Source of the DNA: Spirodela intermedia
Lineage: Eukaryota; Streptophyta; Magnoliopsida; Alismatales; Araceae
Length of the DNA: 64,000 bases
Assembly: GCA_902729315.2 (NCBI GenBank)
Contig: LR746265.1
Span: 3,576,892 to 3,640,891 of the forward strand
Direction of reading: 5' to 3'
Of the stretch, positions 1 through 12,346 are shown in pieces. The number at the start of each line of letters is the position of its first letter. The first letter of the stretch is position 1. Position numbers and translations under genes: made by a program. The notes below the pieces were generated by a model. It had not been told where the DNA came from, did not search any database, and was given only the letters and a program-made list of their open reading frames with translations.

Positions 1-539
1 CTCTCTCTCACTCTCTGCCACGAGGACAACGTGAAAACAGTAGCAGCGTCCACAGGGAACGTCTGATCGACACAGGGCAGGAATGTAATGAATCGACGGC
101 TCTGATGTACTGCGAGTTGCGCCCTCTCACATCCCCACCTCCTTGCGATCGATACCAAATACCGATACCCGATAGCGCTGTTCCTACGTCATGATATGCA
201 TTCCGGGAATGCATTCTCCACGATGACACATTAGTAAGTAAAATTCACCTTCGACGAATTACAAGCTTTGCCCGTGAACAGAGTCTACAATATTTTTTAG
301 ATGCAACTTCCTTCACTAAATCCTTATAACTACCATTTTATTTTCTACTATTTTATAGAATATACGCATTTTATAATTATCACGATCCTATTAAGATGGA
401 GAAGACATTGTACGCAAATGGCAATATATTTCAATTTATGATGGTCCGCTCCATATTTCTTATAATAATATATTTTTGTGTATTGTGAAAAATAGAACAT
501 CGTTGGTAGCTACTCTCGTCAATTTGTTCTGAATTAGTA

Positions 540-1290
540 AATAATTAATAAAATTATAAATCATGAACTTTAGTTCTTCAATCATGTGAAGGGAAAATGA
601 AAAGGTCGCTTTTTCACGAAATATTTTTTAACTATTGATTTAATAAATTAGAAAAACCACGAAAACAGATAACTTAGATGAAATAGTCTCATTTAATTGT
701 GGTACGTAAATATATATATTTGATGGGAAAAATATATATAAAAATGTATCGATTATATAATTATATTTAACTTTTGTAGACACGGAGCCTATAGTTTTGA
801 CTAAATATGATGGTCAATTAACCACTATGGTTATCGTTGAGGAGGTATGGTTGACTACTTGACCGAATTCTATGCAGATATATAAAGGAGAAAAATACAT
901 GTCAAATACCCCAATTTTTTTAACGCTTGTATGGTACAAAATTAGGTATTAAAATGGAGTTTCTTTATTATATGAAGAAAAAAAGGACACTTCATCGTGA
1001 ATTGATTTCGAACCGCTAAATTAAGAATATAGAAAAACCATATGAATGAATAAATTCGATTAAAATCTGTGATTAACTGGTTAAACAATATTAAATGTTA
1101 ATATATATATATTTAAACTTTTCGATTATTTAATTATCTAAAACCTTTATAAACATGGGAACTATAGTTTTGACTGACTATATATGACTCAACTATTTAA
1201 TTATAGTCATCGTCGTCGTCGATGAAGAGAGGATGTTTGAGCGGGGAAAATTCTTCGTAGAGATGTCAAAGAGATGTTAAACTATATGTT
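540..1290. repeat. diverged tandem duplication, ~375 bp unit
   Basis: Two adjacent segments share ordered landmarks at an offset of roughly 370-380 bp: GAAAAACCA near 651 and 1033, CGATTAT near 750 and 1123, and CTATAGTTTTGACT near 789 and 1160. Between the landmarks they are heavily mutated. This looks like an old tandem duplication of non-coding DNA; unit borders are approximate. Confidence 0.5.
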
Positions 1291-1337
1291 TGAGCTGTGT
1301 CACGGGGAGTTAGTGACTGTGGACATCGTTGACCGCC

Positions 1338-1398
1338 TACGTGGCGCCTAGGAAGGTCGATCAGCACTCGGGCATCAAGCTGGCATGACGGTCACGTG
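1338..1398. promoter_or_regulatory. ACGT-core motifs (TACGTGGC and CACGTG)
   Basis: TACGTGGC at 1338-1345 fits the ABRE/G-box-like class and CACGTG at 1393-1398 is a perfect G-box, 145-205 bp upstream of the bromodomain start codon. In plants such sites bind bZIP and bHLH factors. No clear TATA box lies close to the start. Function is inferred from position and motif only. Confidence 0.35.
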
Positions 1399-1541
1399 CT
1401 ACGAGTAGGAGGAGCGGCTCACACTTCCAACGAGAGAAACCGGATCACAGAGAGAGAAAAGCAGACAGGGAAAACAAGAAAAAGCCGAGCCTGGTTTAGA
1501 GAGAGGGGGGGGGGGGGGAAGAGAGGGGGGCGGGGTCCGAG

Positions 1542-4500
1542 ATGGGAAAGCCGGTAGAGAAGAAGAGGAAGAAGAAGGGCCGACCCTCACTCTTGGATCT
1601 CCAGAAGCGGAGCCTCCGCCTCCAGAAGCAGCAGGAAGAACAGCAGCAGGAGAAGAGGGACCAGAACCCTAGTCCGAATCCTTACGTCAGGTTTCCCAAC
1701 TCCACCCCTAGCCGCCGGACTGCGCGGAGGAGCACTGAGCCCGATGGGGATGCAGAGGACGGAGAGGATGACGAGGAGGAAGGCGGCGGGAAGAGGCGAG
1801 AAAAGAAGCTCAAGCTCGTCCTCCGTCTGCACCAGAACAACGGTATTATCAGCAAGTCGGATAACGCACAGGAAGGCCACTCGGATTCGGAGTCGTCCGG
1901 ACCGGAATCGAAGGGCGACGGTGATACCCCGCGCAAGGAGAAGAAGATCGATGCCGTCGGTAGCGATGGATCTATTCGGGAAAAGGTGAAGCTCGCCTCC
2001 CCTCATCCCAAATTTTGCGGCTTTACAAATATTTGATTTTCGCGGATCCGCATTCTCTATTCTTTCGGACGGGGTTTGAGGATTCTTTTCTGCGATTATC
2101 TTCAAGGGGTCTGGTCATCACTCCGCTGGAATTCCGTGGATTTCGCCACTTACCTGGGGCAATTTTCCGATTACCGTTGACTTCGAAAGCAGACAATCCA
2201 CCGATTTTACCTCATTAGTCCAACCGATCGTTATCTGAAATTCAAGTTTTCTCGTGTATCTGGTTTCGTCTGGCGTTGTGTTTTTGATTTTTATATTACG
2301 GAGTAATGTATTCTTCAGCCGAATAACCGAATCTTGTCCATTTCTTTCCCTATCTTCTACAATCTCCATTTACGATTCAAGTCCAATTTCTTGTTTTCGT
2401 TCCCTGCGTCTTCTCTTTGGGATTTATCAAGCGTTCCTGGTCCGTTTTTTTTTCCCCAACTTTTTCCAGCTTTATGCACTTCCCGATCAGCGGCCTTACT
2501 TTGGAATTGTTTCCTTTTAAACATGCAGACCGAAAGATGCAGCTCTTCCTCGAAAGCGATGGGAGGTATTATCGCCATGCATTTATTCTCATCAATACCG
2601 CAAGGAAAAAATTGATATGAAAATATTTGATTGTTAATTGATTGTTATATTTTATCTGAGCAGGGGAGCTATTGGATCCCGGGCTCACAACGCCTTTGCC
2701 GGACAGAAAGTTGTTGATCTTCATTCTCGATAGGCTCCAGAAGTGAGCGACGATGATTCCTTTCTGGATCTTACATCTGATCGATATAAGCCATCATTTA
2801 CATTTATAGTTTTGTTTTTATGTTTTTGGTGTATTGTACCTGCGGATGTTTGCATTATTCTTACCGAGGCTTTCATGATCTTTCCTCAGGAAGGATACTT
2901 ACGGTGTGTTCTCAGAGCCAGTAGATCCGACTGAGGTAAGTTTATCTTTTTTGCCATGAAACGCCAGCAGAGTGGAGGTCCTTGCGTACTGAATCTTTAA
3001 AAATGGATTTGTACAATCGCAGCTTCCAGACTACCACGATGTCATCACGCATCCAATGGATTTTGGCACAGTGAGAAAGAGGCTGTCTAGTGGATACTAT
3101 TCAAACCTAGAAATGTTCGAGGTTTGCACTTTGCATGTATTAAAAACACCATTTTATTTGCCTGTGATAGTCCGTCTTCTCATTGACTGGTCGCCATTTT
3201 ATTTTTTTTTACATTTGAGGGATGATCATCCTGAAGTATGTCAGGAGACTGTATACTACTGACGTTTAATTATCATCTATTATCTGAATGAGTTCGTTTT
3301 TATAACCTTTTTGTTTGAAACTTTGTTAACATGAATTTATCTTTTGCATTATTGAAATGAAGACAAAATTATTTTGATTTTTTTTGAAAGTCGAGTGCTA
3401 GAAATATGATGTTTGAAGAGGTTGTGTATTGGTCAAACGTAAGGAAGAGAACTTCCCGATATTGGGAATGCACGGACTAGACTCTCACATATGGTTTTGT
3501 TGCACTTTTTTTCTTTTTTTTTTTAAATTTTCCTTTTCTTCTAATTTTATCTGGTGTGAAGAAAATGGTTGCCACGAATGTGGGAGATTTACAGTGTCCC
3601 ATGTTTGAAAATGAGAACATTGCTAAACGTTGTTAGACGCCCTCCTTGAATAACCAGTGGAAGCTTCATTCAGTTTTGCCTTTTGTATCAATGCTCTAGA
3701 CTCATGACTGTATTCATGATATTATACCTACATGTCATCAGGGAGGATAGAAGTAAGCTATTGTTATAACGGAGTCGTGTAAACTTTATATGCGATCCCT
3801 TTGAGACTCGAATTTTGTTGACCAGCCTAGCTCATTAACTAGGCGCGAAAGAGAGGTTACACTAAACTAATTTATCTTAGAAAATAAAAAATATATTTCA
3901 GGTGTTAAATATAAGTGATTTGATTAAAGCAATGGCTTAAGTTCATTTTCTTAATTTTTCATCCGAGCTTCGAGGAAATTCATTTATTGCAAAAGGAAAG
4001 CTGAAATCTTGGAGGACATTAGTCTCAGCAATGATCGTCTGTTTTAAATTTCTTGAAGTTCTATCTATATAAATGATGAATGGGTTAAACAATTTATGAG
4101 GGAAGGTTATGAGCATTATATTTTACAAAAGTCGGTTGAGATCCATGGCCATGGATAAGCGATTTTTGAAATTGTGGATTAGCTCGTGGTTTTTTGTCTA
4201 TCATGTATGTGGTAGCTTGGAGACTGACTTTGGCCCATGGTGAATCGTGTTGCCACTCGGTTGAGGAGTTTCAAACAGATTAGAAGACTTGGTATCTTCT
4301 CCTCCATAATGTATTTTCTCACCCAATTAAACAGTGCATAACTCCATCTACACGTGTATCCAATTGATCCCCACACCCATAATTGTCGTCATGGATTTCT
4401 TGATTGTTGAAATACACACTATCATCGTTGGAAGTGCCCTTCTGGAATATTCTCCTTTATCGCATATCTTTGGGGTTAGATGTGACTTACCAACACCCTG

Positions 4501-7500
4501 TCCGTCCACTCATGGGATGTCTTTGATCTTGGGAGGCTCTCATCATTTTGGTACTTATATACATTTTTGCTCTGTTTTTTGGAATTCTATTTCGGTCAAT
4601 TTACTTGTGAGCTATTGCCTCATGCTATGTTTCTTGCTATGTTTTTGGAATTCTCCTTTATTTTTGTATTTCTTGCTATGTTTTTTTTCATCAATGAACC
4701 ATGAGCAAACTAATTTTTAAAAGAAGAGAGCTCGATGCCAATTAGGTAAGAGTGAACTCGGTTATAGCTGTCATGCTTATAGCGTGTGACAGCATTGACA
4801 TGCACACCTCTAAATGCAGAATATGTGTTGAGTACTGAAACCATAATGCACCAGCAAAGTACTTCCGCTCTATCTTGATATCCTTGTTTGAAGGGAAAAC
4901 CTTCTTTAGGCTTTCTTGAACGCAATTTACTAAATGTTTATGTTTTAGCTTAATGTAAACGCTGCAAAAGGTGTAGTCTAGTTTTTGGTCTTGCCTGTTG
5001 GATGATTTTCTACAAAAAAATCGAGGTATTATGACGCCTTTTAGGGTTTTTTGAATAGCTATTCACTGATTCTTCTTAAAATTTTCTTATTAGGATCTTA
5101 TAGTATGAAATATCGGGTTTATGACCGTGTGGTGTTCTACTTTGTGTCCTCATAATGAAATCCACCGTCATAATTGGATAATTTATTGACATTTTTGTTT
5201 TTACATCCGCTCCCAACAGATGTGACATGTAACCAGAGGAATCCTTTCCAAGTGATCATTAGACAACGTTGGGGAAGTGCTAGTGTAATGAGCCACAAGG
5301 AGTTCCAAAGATCTCCCTTAACCCTCATCCTTAACCCTGTCTCTGATTATACAATCCCACAGTATAGGTTGTGATCTGAAATGAATCAGTGAAGGACCAA
5401 CATAATGCCTTGGAGACAAATTTTGACCTTTGGTCAGTCAATTAAATGAAGCTAGAATGATTCGTCCAGTGATTCTGAAGGGTATGATTTGACTCGTCCT
5501 ATGAACAGAATTATATGTATGCCTATTAAAGTATTTGTGTACCTCAGCAGTATGTCGATCAATATGGATTTCGACTGTGACATGCTCGTGAGAGGAAAAG
5601 TGATGTAAATTGATGCAACATAATGCTCGATGCGGGTTTCTTTCTCATCAGGTTTTTTTTTTTTTTTGGTCATCCCATCGGTTATCTCAGAACGTGCTTT
5701 TTGCAGCACTTAGAACACTGATGGGAGTGTTGATGTTCGAGATGGTTAGAAGGCGTCAGATCTGTCAGAACTAAAACCATAGGATTCGAGGATTCGCATA
5801 TAAGTTTAAGTTACTATTTTTTCCTCCTCATCAGCTTTCGATTTAGGTCACGATAGAAGTCTGTTTTGTTCTTGAAAGTGTCACATTTAAAATCTATTTT
5901 TATTGATTGCATTCATGTGGAGATGTCGATCAGTCACATTTACTGAAACCTATGAAAACTGAAGGCTGATCTTGTGGGAATGGTTGACGCGTTGACCAGG
6001 ATTATTTAATCTTTTGGTCATGTATGTATGATGATCCATAGTCAGCGAACATACATTCAAGTTTTTGGTTATCAAGATTATTGCTAATCTGGGTATTCCT
6101 TGTGCATCAGGGAGTATCCATTTAAGTCTTCATATAAGTTTTCGTGAGATATTTTTACCGTATTTTAGTAAATAAGATGAAGGAAGCGCGTTACGATCTG
6201 GATTTTTCTCATGTAAATAGATCACGCATATGTTTTCTGCATTGCTGTTCACGTACGATGAAGATATATTAAGTGTCTTTGTTCTATGGATTAACGAGGG
6301 TAAATTATGTGCAGAAAGATGTCTTCCTAATCTGCACAAATGCGATGAGCTACAATGCTCCCGACACCATTTACTTTCGACAGGTGCCCATTGATCTCCA
6401 GTCTCCTCCACTTTCATTGATGACGATCGATGTTCGCATGTATTGTTTACCATGTTTAGTGCTCACCTCATTTGTTCTATTATCAGGCTAGATCCATACA
6501 TGAGCTTGCCAAAAAGGACTTCGAGAATCTGAGGCAAGATAGCGATGAGGATGAGCCAGAGCCCAGAATCGTACGGAGAGGTAGACCACCAGGCAAGAGT
6601 TCTGCCAAGAAGACGGTGGGGAGACCTCCCAATGATCGTGCCAGCTTGGACTTCTCCCCTGATGCGACCCTCGCTAACGCTGGGGATAACTTGCCATGGT
6701 CAAACTCTTCTCACGATAACCATAGACTTGTCAACGGGGAAGTCCCCGCCTGGATGGGAGACAAGTCTGACAGAAGTGAGGATCCAGGTGCGGCTTGACG
6801 ACCAACATCAATCGATATATACATATATTAATATATTAGCTAGCATTTGGTATTTTATCAAACGATCTGATTGGTTGCCGCCTGCATTTGATTGATTTAT
6901 TTATTTATTTTTGGCAGGTTCAATGAGGGGAATTCCCATGAGGTTTGGGAAGAAAGTCGCTGTTTTAGATGAGAACAGGCGCCATACGTATAAGCAGCCT
7001 CAACTTTCCAAAGGCTGGCATGAATCGTCAGTACTTGCGACTCTTGATGGGGAGAAGAAGCAGCTGGTGCCCGTAAGTATCTCGTGAAGGCGTTGACCAC
7101 ATCTAGTCTGGAGTCAGCGCAGTGCACCAGATCGGGCAGCCATTTTGCTCAGAGACCCACCTTCATTTCGATCTCATTTGGATATTCTTTTTTTGGGGGT
7201 TCATTTGGTTTATTTTCTATTTTTTATTTCCTCAGGTGGGGTTTCATGGAGAGCATGCATATGCCAGGAGCCTTGCTAGATATGCTGCTACCCTCGGGCC
7301 TGCCGGGTGGGAGATTGCCGCCAGGCAAATCGAGAAGGCGCTGCCTCCGGGAACAAAGTTTGGCCGCGGTTGGATCGGCGAACCAGATCCGCTGCCGCAG
7401 CAATACCAGTCGCCACTGCTCTCTACATCTCCTCTGCACACATCTTCGCAGCTCAAGACGCCGCCGCCGCCATCGCCGGTGTTGCCCAAAGGCGAAGCAG

Positions 7501-8078
7501 CCCCCGAAAGGCCCGATGGGTTCACCGCCGCCGTTGCTGCTGCTGCAGAAGACGGACGGCATGCTCGAGCGCCGCCTGGATCTTCACCTGCCTTCCCGGG
7601 GCGATCCGGCGGGCCGAGCTATGACGGCGGCGGCTTCAGCGTGATCGGTGGCAGCGGCGGTGGGGCGGCGGCGGCGCCACCGCCCAAGGCTCCTCCTCCC
7701 TTCCAGCTGCAGCAACACAGCACGGCGAGCCCTCTGGTTATCAACGGGTTCAGCGCGGCGCTTTCTTCGAGCTCGTCGCAATTCGGGAGGATGCTCCGGC
7801 CGGCGGCGGCGCCCCTCACGCATGCCGGAGCGCTAGAGATGGTCTCAAGAGGGGCCGACAGCAGCGTCAACTATGCAGCCAAGGGCTCACAGCCAGAACC
7901 AGGAGACGGCGCCGCCACGGGGGACCCACGGGGTTCTTGGAGGGGTCTTTCGCTGCGGTCAACGCCGGAATCTGCGCCACCGCCGGACCTGAACATCAGA
8001 TTCCAGTCTCCAAGCTCGCCGCCCGCCGCCGGCGGTGTGGCCGACTCTCAGCAGCCAGATCTGGCGTTGCAGCTATAG
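1542..8078 (+). CDS. bromodomain protein, BRD9-like (plant BRD1/BRD2/BRD13 type)
   Basis: Exons: 1542-1985, 2529-2565, 2664-2742, 2890-2935, 3023-3121, 6315-6383, 6487-6787, 6918-7072, 7236-8078. All junctions are GT-AG and agree in phase, giving 690 residues. The N-terminus is basic then acidic (residues 1-150: Lys/Arg runs, KKRKKKGRP, a Glu/Asp block). The bromodomain spans about 165-275, with LPDYHDVI, HPMDFGTV and NAMSYNAPD; Asn249 of YNAPD is the expected acetyl-lysine contact. AT-hook-like GRPP motifs follow (RRGRPP), then a conserved plant block around FHGEHAYARSLARYAA and a Pro/Ala/Ser-rich tail. Plant proteins of this layout (BRD1/2/13) are subunits of SWI/SNF remodellers in the nucleus; membership here is inferred from similarity. 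Intron 5 is long (3.2 kb). The start is the only ATG opening the basic N-terminus. Confidence 0.93.
3122..6314 (+). other. long intron 5 of the bromodomain gene
   Basis: This 3.2 kb AT-rich intron splits the bromodomain between SNLEMFE and KDVFLIC. It has frequent T-runs and scattered short open frames, none with recognisable protein similarity. I saw no clear transposon ends in it. Confidence 0.8.
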
Positions 8079-8181
8079 AGTCGTCGGCCGTCTTCACCCT
8101 TGCTCTTCTGCCCCGCCATTTTTAGTGAGAGAGGGGAGGTGAGAGGGGGAGGAAGAAGAAGATGAGATTCTCTGTTGTCGC

Positions 8182-8186
8182 CTCTC

Positions 8187-8219
<33 letters not shown>
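8182..8219. repeat. (CT)n microsatellite
   Basis: About 38 bp of nearly pure CT with one CCCT interruption, in the likely 3' UTR of the bromodomain gene. Shorter CT/GA runs of the same kind occur near 11434-11458, 15145-15161, 15637-15655, 15843-15862 and 17779-17790. Confidence 0.9.
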
Positions 8220-8543
8220 TTCTCCCATCCTCCTTCCCGTTTAGTGCAACGGCGATTCTTCCTTTGTAACAGGGGCAGCGGACTCTGTACAGATTAATTT
8301 AAGTTATATTGAGACCAGATCTTCAGTTCGCCGGCCATGCTTTCTCTCTCCTCCCCCTATCTTCCAGCCCGAGGCAGTCGCCGCAAACGACAAAGCTGTG
8401 CGGGCTTCTTGCGTGAGGAATGGTCCAAAGCCCTGATACGTGCCCCATTGACACTGGACGTACCCTGCTCCAAAGTAAACGCTGACGTAATAATTTTGTT
8501 GAGAAGAAAGATGCTCGTCTATTGTACGGTATTTTATTTGCAC

Positions 8544-8551
8544 TATAAATA
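8544..8551 (+). promoter_or_regulatory. TATA box (TATAAATA) of the RWP-RK gene
   Basis: CACTATAAATAGA matches the plant TATA consensus and lies 112 bp before the proposed ATG at 8656, which would leave a leader of about 80 nt. This independently supports a transcript starting here and so the tiny first exon. Confidence 0.6.
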
Positions 8552-8655
8552 GAGTGATGCTCCACTTCGTGGGAGGCCGAGCGTTACTGAAGCAGAGAGA
8601 GAGGAAGGGTTCTTCAGCCGAGTTCTCTCTCTCCTTCTCCTTCTGGGAGCTTCGC

Positions 8656-11125
8656 ATGGGGAGATCGGAAGGTAGCCTCGCTCTCGCATTCGGTTTCAAA
8701 TCTGCTCGTGCGCGCTCTGTTTCACCTTGGAGTGGTTTTCTCCGCCTGAGCTTCCGATCGTGAGGGAGGTCCGGCCGGACATCTCGAGGGGAAGCATGAC
8801 ATGCGTGCCCTCTGAAGGCTCGCCGGAGGGAGATGCTTGTCGTCGCGTTCCATAACAGCCTCCGGCGACGACGACGGGCTCTCCATTTTCGTTCATGGAA
8901 AATAAGCGAGGAAGTGGGGCATTATGCCTTCCTAAAGTCTCTCATCCTAGACAATGTAGGAAGTAGTGGGGATTTTGTTTGTTATGTACCATACGAGCAA
9001 ACTACGACGTAGGGGGAGGATAGATCTTCGATGCCTTGGGCACTTTCTAGTTTAGTTCATATTTCTTCTTTCTGCCGTCTAGGTTCCATGATGACCTGAA
9101 TAGATCACCTTGTTGATATCAGAATAATCAATTTGTTTGAAGTTGATACTCTGCAAACAGTGGCATTACAGCAGGATAGGTGACCTAGGGCTGACAGTTG
9201 AATGAACTGATCTCATAATAGTAGTTGTCTTCATTTTTTTTATTGTTGGCGTGTATATAAAATTTCTCTCCTCGGTCAGACAGCATCCTTAGGTGGTTTC
9301 GACGTTAATTCATTTCGCCTAAGTAGTCTTTCATTGTTTCGCCTAAGTAGGGATACAATGTTTTGCTTCATGCATGATGCAACACCGACCATCGTTTGTA
9401 CAATGTAGATAGAATAGGTCTAATCGTCAGTTTTAAGTTGAAGGTTCTCCAGATGAAATTGACTGCAAATAGGAAACACATTGTTGGGCGCTGGTACCAT
9501 AGCTTCAACAGCATTTCCCTGGTTGGTGTAATGTGGCCATTCTGGCATCGAATTTTCTTATCAAAATCGATTCACACACTGGAAACCAGGTAAATATAAT
9601 AATGGTCCAGGGAAACTTGGCCTAAACGAGAGATGAACTTAGAGAAAGCTTAATTTCATACCCTCTTGATGATGTTTCAGTGTTTAACTTTTTCCCTATT
9701 ATTTTAAATTCTATGTGCAATGGAACCATAAACTGAATATGACGTAAAATTTTCCGCTCCCATTATCCTTCAAGAATAATGAAAATCATGAACTGAGAAA
9801 GTGAATTGAAAAAAAAAGTACGTAGGTATTAAATTTCAGTTAATTTTCTTCTCATGACTGTAAATGCAGCTATGTAGTGAGTTTTCCATCAAAACGGAAT
9901 CGTACACTGTGGGACTTTTAAGCGATCTCCTGCTGACCCAATGTTTTTGGACTAGATTGATGTGCATGCCTAGAAATTACTGACACATCGTCATTCCCAA
10001 CAGACCTCCAGCATTCGATTAATTATTCTATTCTAATATACTTTTAAATGAATGTTATGAACTACCTTATGCGAGAATGAATGTCACAAAACATTATGCT
10101 GTAGAACGCAATACGTTTTGAGTTAAATAAGATTGTCTTGGATGAACGTTTGCAGACATCAGTGTGAACAGGACGAAGCAAAACAAGAGAGCTACAATAG
10201 AGGACATAAGCAGCATAACTCTGCCCGAACTTTCCAAGTATTTTGATGTTCCGATCGCAGAAGCATCAAGGCATTTGAATGTCGGGCAGACCGTATTAAA
10301 ACGAAAATGCAGGGAATTCGGAATCCCTCGTTGGCCACATCGCAAGATCAAGTCACTTGACACCCTCATACAAGATCTCCAGGTGCCTAATCTTTCATCT
10401 CTTCTTTCTCTGATGGATATTATCTGTCCATATGCTATGCTTGATTGGTTGAACCGCTTTAATTCACTGATTAAATGATGCATCTTTACGTAAATTTACC
10501 ATTAATTGTTTTTGTTACACCATGGAATATTATCGACACTTCTGAGATCATCCCCGTTTATTACTAAATCAATCCGGCTCATCTTATCTTGGCTATGGGT
10601 CCCTTTTCTATTGGGATTTCCACCGACACGCAACGCAACTGTCCACCCTGAAAATGAACCGATCTAATGCGGCGCGAGCGTCTAACTCGTGGGAGCGATT
10701 GTGATGGCGTCAATTCCTACCGCATTTGCTCCATCTTTACCCCCTCTTAGATGGTCCATAGCTGAGTTCCTGTGTCGTGCCAGGTCGTGGTGGAGGAACG
10801 AAGAGGGCAGGATGAAAGCGCCGCGGCGGCTGAGAAACAGCGTCTGCTGGAGATGGAGAAGCAGAGCATCAAGAAGGATCCCGTCATGGACCTGCAGAGC
10901 GAGACCAAGAGGTTCCGGCAGGACATCTTCAAGAGAAGGCACAGGCTGAAGGCCCTTGGACAGCAAAGCACAGAGGAAGCCGCCATGGGAGACGACCTCC
11001 TCTACTTCGTGAGATCAGTCAACCCCACCACCGCCGCCAAGAGAGAAGACGCCCAAAGAAACCACCTTGAAGGCAAGTCGCGGAAGGAGAACCCTCCCCG
11101 GGTGATGACCCCCGCCCTTTCATAA
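8656..11125 (+). CDS. RWP-RK domain transcription factor (RKD-like)
   Basis: Proposed exons 8656-8671, 10156-10382 and 10784-11125 give 194 residues. Exon 1 has only 16 coding bases (MGRSE plus one base); its phase-1 end fits the phase-1 entry of exon 2 and a TATA box lies just upstream, but it is the least certain part. The RWP-RK domain fills about residues 16-80 with ITLPELSKYFDVPI, VLKRKCREFGIPRWPHRKIK and SLDTLIQDLQ. RWP-RK proteins of the RKD class are nuclear DNA-binding regulators, often in egg-cell or embryo development. The C-terminal exon has an Ala/Glu-rich, probably helical stretch ending near ETKRFRQDIFKRRHR, as seen downstream of the domain in RKDs. There is no PB1 domain, so it is not an NLP. 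Biological role is inferred. Confidence 0.86.
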
Positions 11126-12346
11126 GACCTCTGATTGCTGCTAAACAGGGTAAATAGCCGTTGACTGTAGGTTGAAGAAGCCGGAACCCAGCCTATGAAA
11201 GTTCCATCTTCCGGGCTCTGAACGTCATTTTAAGATGTTGCTGAGAAAAAAAAAATTATCTTACTCGAAGCCTGGTCCATTCGAGGGCCAATCTTTACCG
11301 GCTAGTCCGTTGACCTCGGCCCACAAGTATTTTAGGGGTCGGTTGGTGAGCGTCTCTACCCGGCGGTCCTGATAAGTTGGGTCCAACTGGACCAATCAAC
11401 TGGATTTCCCAGTGCATATCCAGTTACATCACGCCTCTCTCTCTCTCTCTCTCTCTCATCAAGAACAAATTGGAATTGGCTGCCTCGATTGATATTTTTA
11501 AAAGAAGAAAAATAGTACTATTTCTGGAATCATATCAGTCAAATTGGAGTCACCATCCGCGACGACTGGGCACCTATCATACAGCGTCGTTCCCCTTCGG
11601 AGAAGGCAGACTTTCTCGAACGCTACATTTTATCAAAGAAGTCCCCGGTAATGTCGTTATCCGGACATCATCCCTGTAAATTTATTTTAATATTACATAG
11701 ACCTTATAAATCGTACTTAATATATATAAAAAGTTTTTCAAAAAAAATGTAATGAACCCCAGGGAAGGCTTTATGTAGATAACCCCAGCTGCGGATGACA
11801 ACCGACTAAGAGACTTGGTCAACCGACGACCTCCCCCCGGCTCCCCGTTGATCCATCCTCCACAGTTGTTTGGCATATATGTCGATCTCCCACGCGTTAG
11901 AATCCCCGTCGCTACTACGGTCGAGGAGGACTTTTTTCCTTTATTCAGTCATTCGATGAATCAATTATTCTCTTCCGCGGGGGGAAGGGAACAACCTGTC
12001 ATTAGCGCGTTGAAACGCCGCGCATGGCACCACCACGTGGGGGATTGCGGGAGGAGCTCAGATGCTTGCTGTGCGCTGACCTCAGCCCGCACGAGAGCGC
12101 CGCTGGGCCCGACGGCCGTCGGCAGGGCTCGTCGCCGTCGGCGTGCTCTCGTTTGATCGGAAGAAGAGGGTGGGGTGGGGGCAATCAAATCCAGACAGCG
12201 GGAGCATCAAAATCTTCCCGTCTTCTTCTTCTTCTTCTTCTTATTCAGTTGGTAATCTGTATCTGTGTGTGTTTAATGAATAATAATAACAAAAAGATCG
12301 AGAGGAGCTCGCCGGCGGCTGTACGTATCCAGTGGGGGCTCTCACG
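11126..12346. other. intergenic region between RWP-RK and GT92 genes (convergent 3' ends)
   Basis: The two flanking genes face each other here. Besides their likely 3' UTRs I see a CT run at 11434-11458, a CTT run near 12221 and several TTGAC-core motifs. Open frames of 60-180 codons occur but show no family similarity and no splice logic. No gene is called. Confidence 0.6.
12221..12242. repeat. (CTT)n microsatellite
   Basis: Seven TCT/CTT units lie about 100 bp beyond the stop codon of the GT92 gene, probably inside its 3' UTR. On the transcribed (-) strand this reads (AAG)n. Confidence 0.85.

Larger units (their letters stand above)
1..1541. other. AT-rich flank and 5' leader upstream of the bromodomain gene
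   Basis: No coding region is recognisable. From about 230 to 1300 the DNA is strongly AT-rich and carries the diverged duplication listed separately. From about 1320 it becomes GC-richer, with ACGT-type motifs, and ends in a GA/G-rich stretch that is probably the 5' UTR of the next gene. The CT-rich first 20 bases could belong to a gene off the left edge, but nothing supports a call. Confidence 0.6.
8079..8655. other. intergenic region, bromodomain 3' end to RWP-RK start
   Basis: It holds the 3' UTR of the bromodomain gene with a CT microsatellite, then the promoter and leader of the RWP-RK gene, including a good TATA box. No other gene is visible. Short open frames here on both strands are GC/CT-driven. 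Confidence 0.6.

Noticed and set aside
4334-4720. 128-codon frame in intron 5 of the bromodomain gene
   Set aside because: No similarity, T/F/L-rich as expected from T-rich intron sequence, and not in the gene's phase with usable splice sites.
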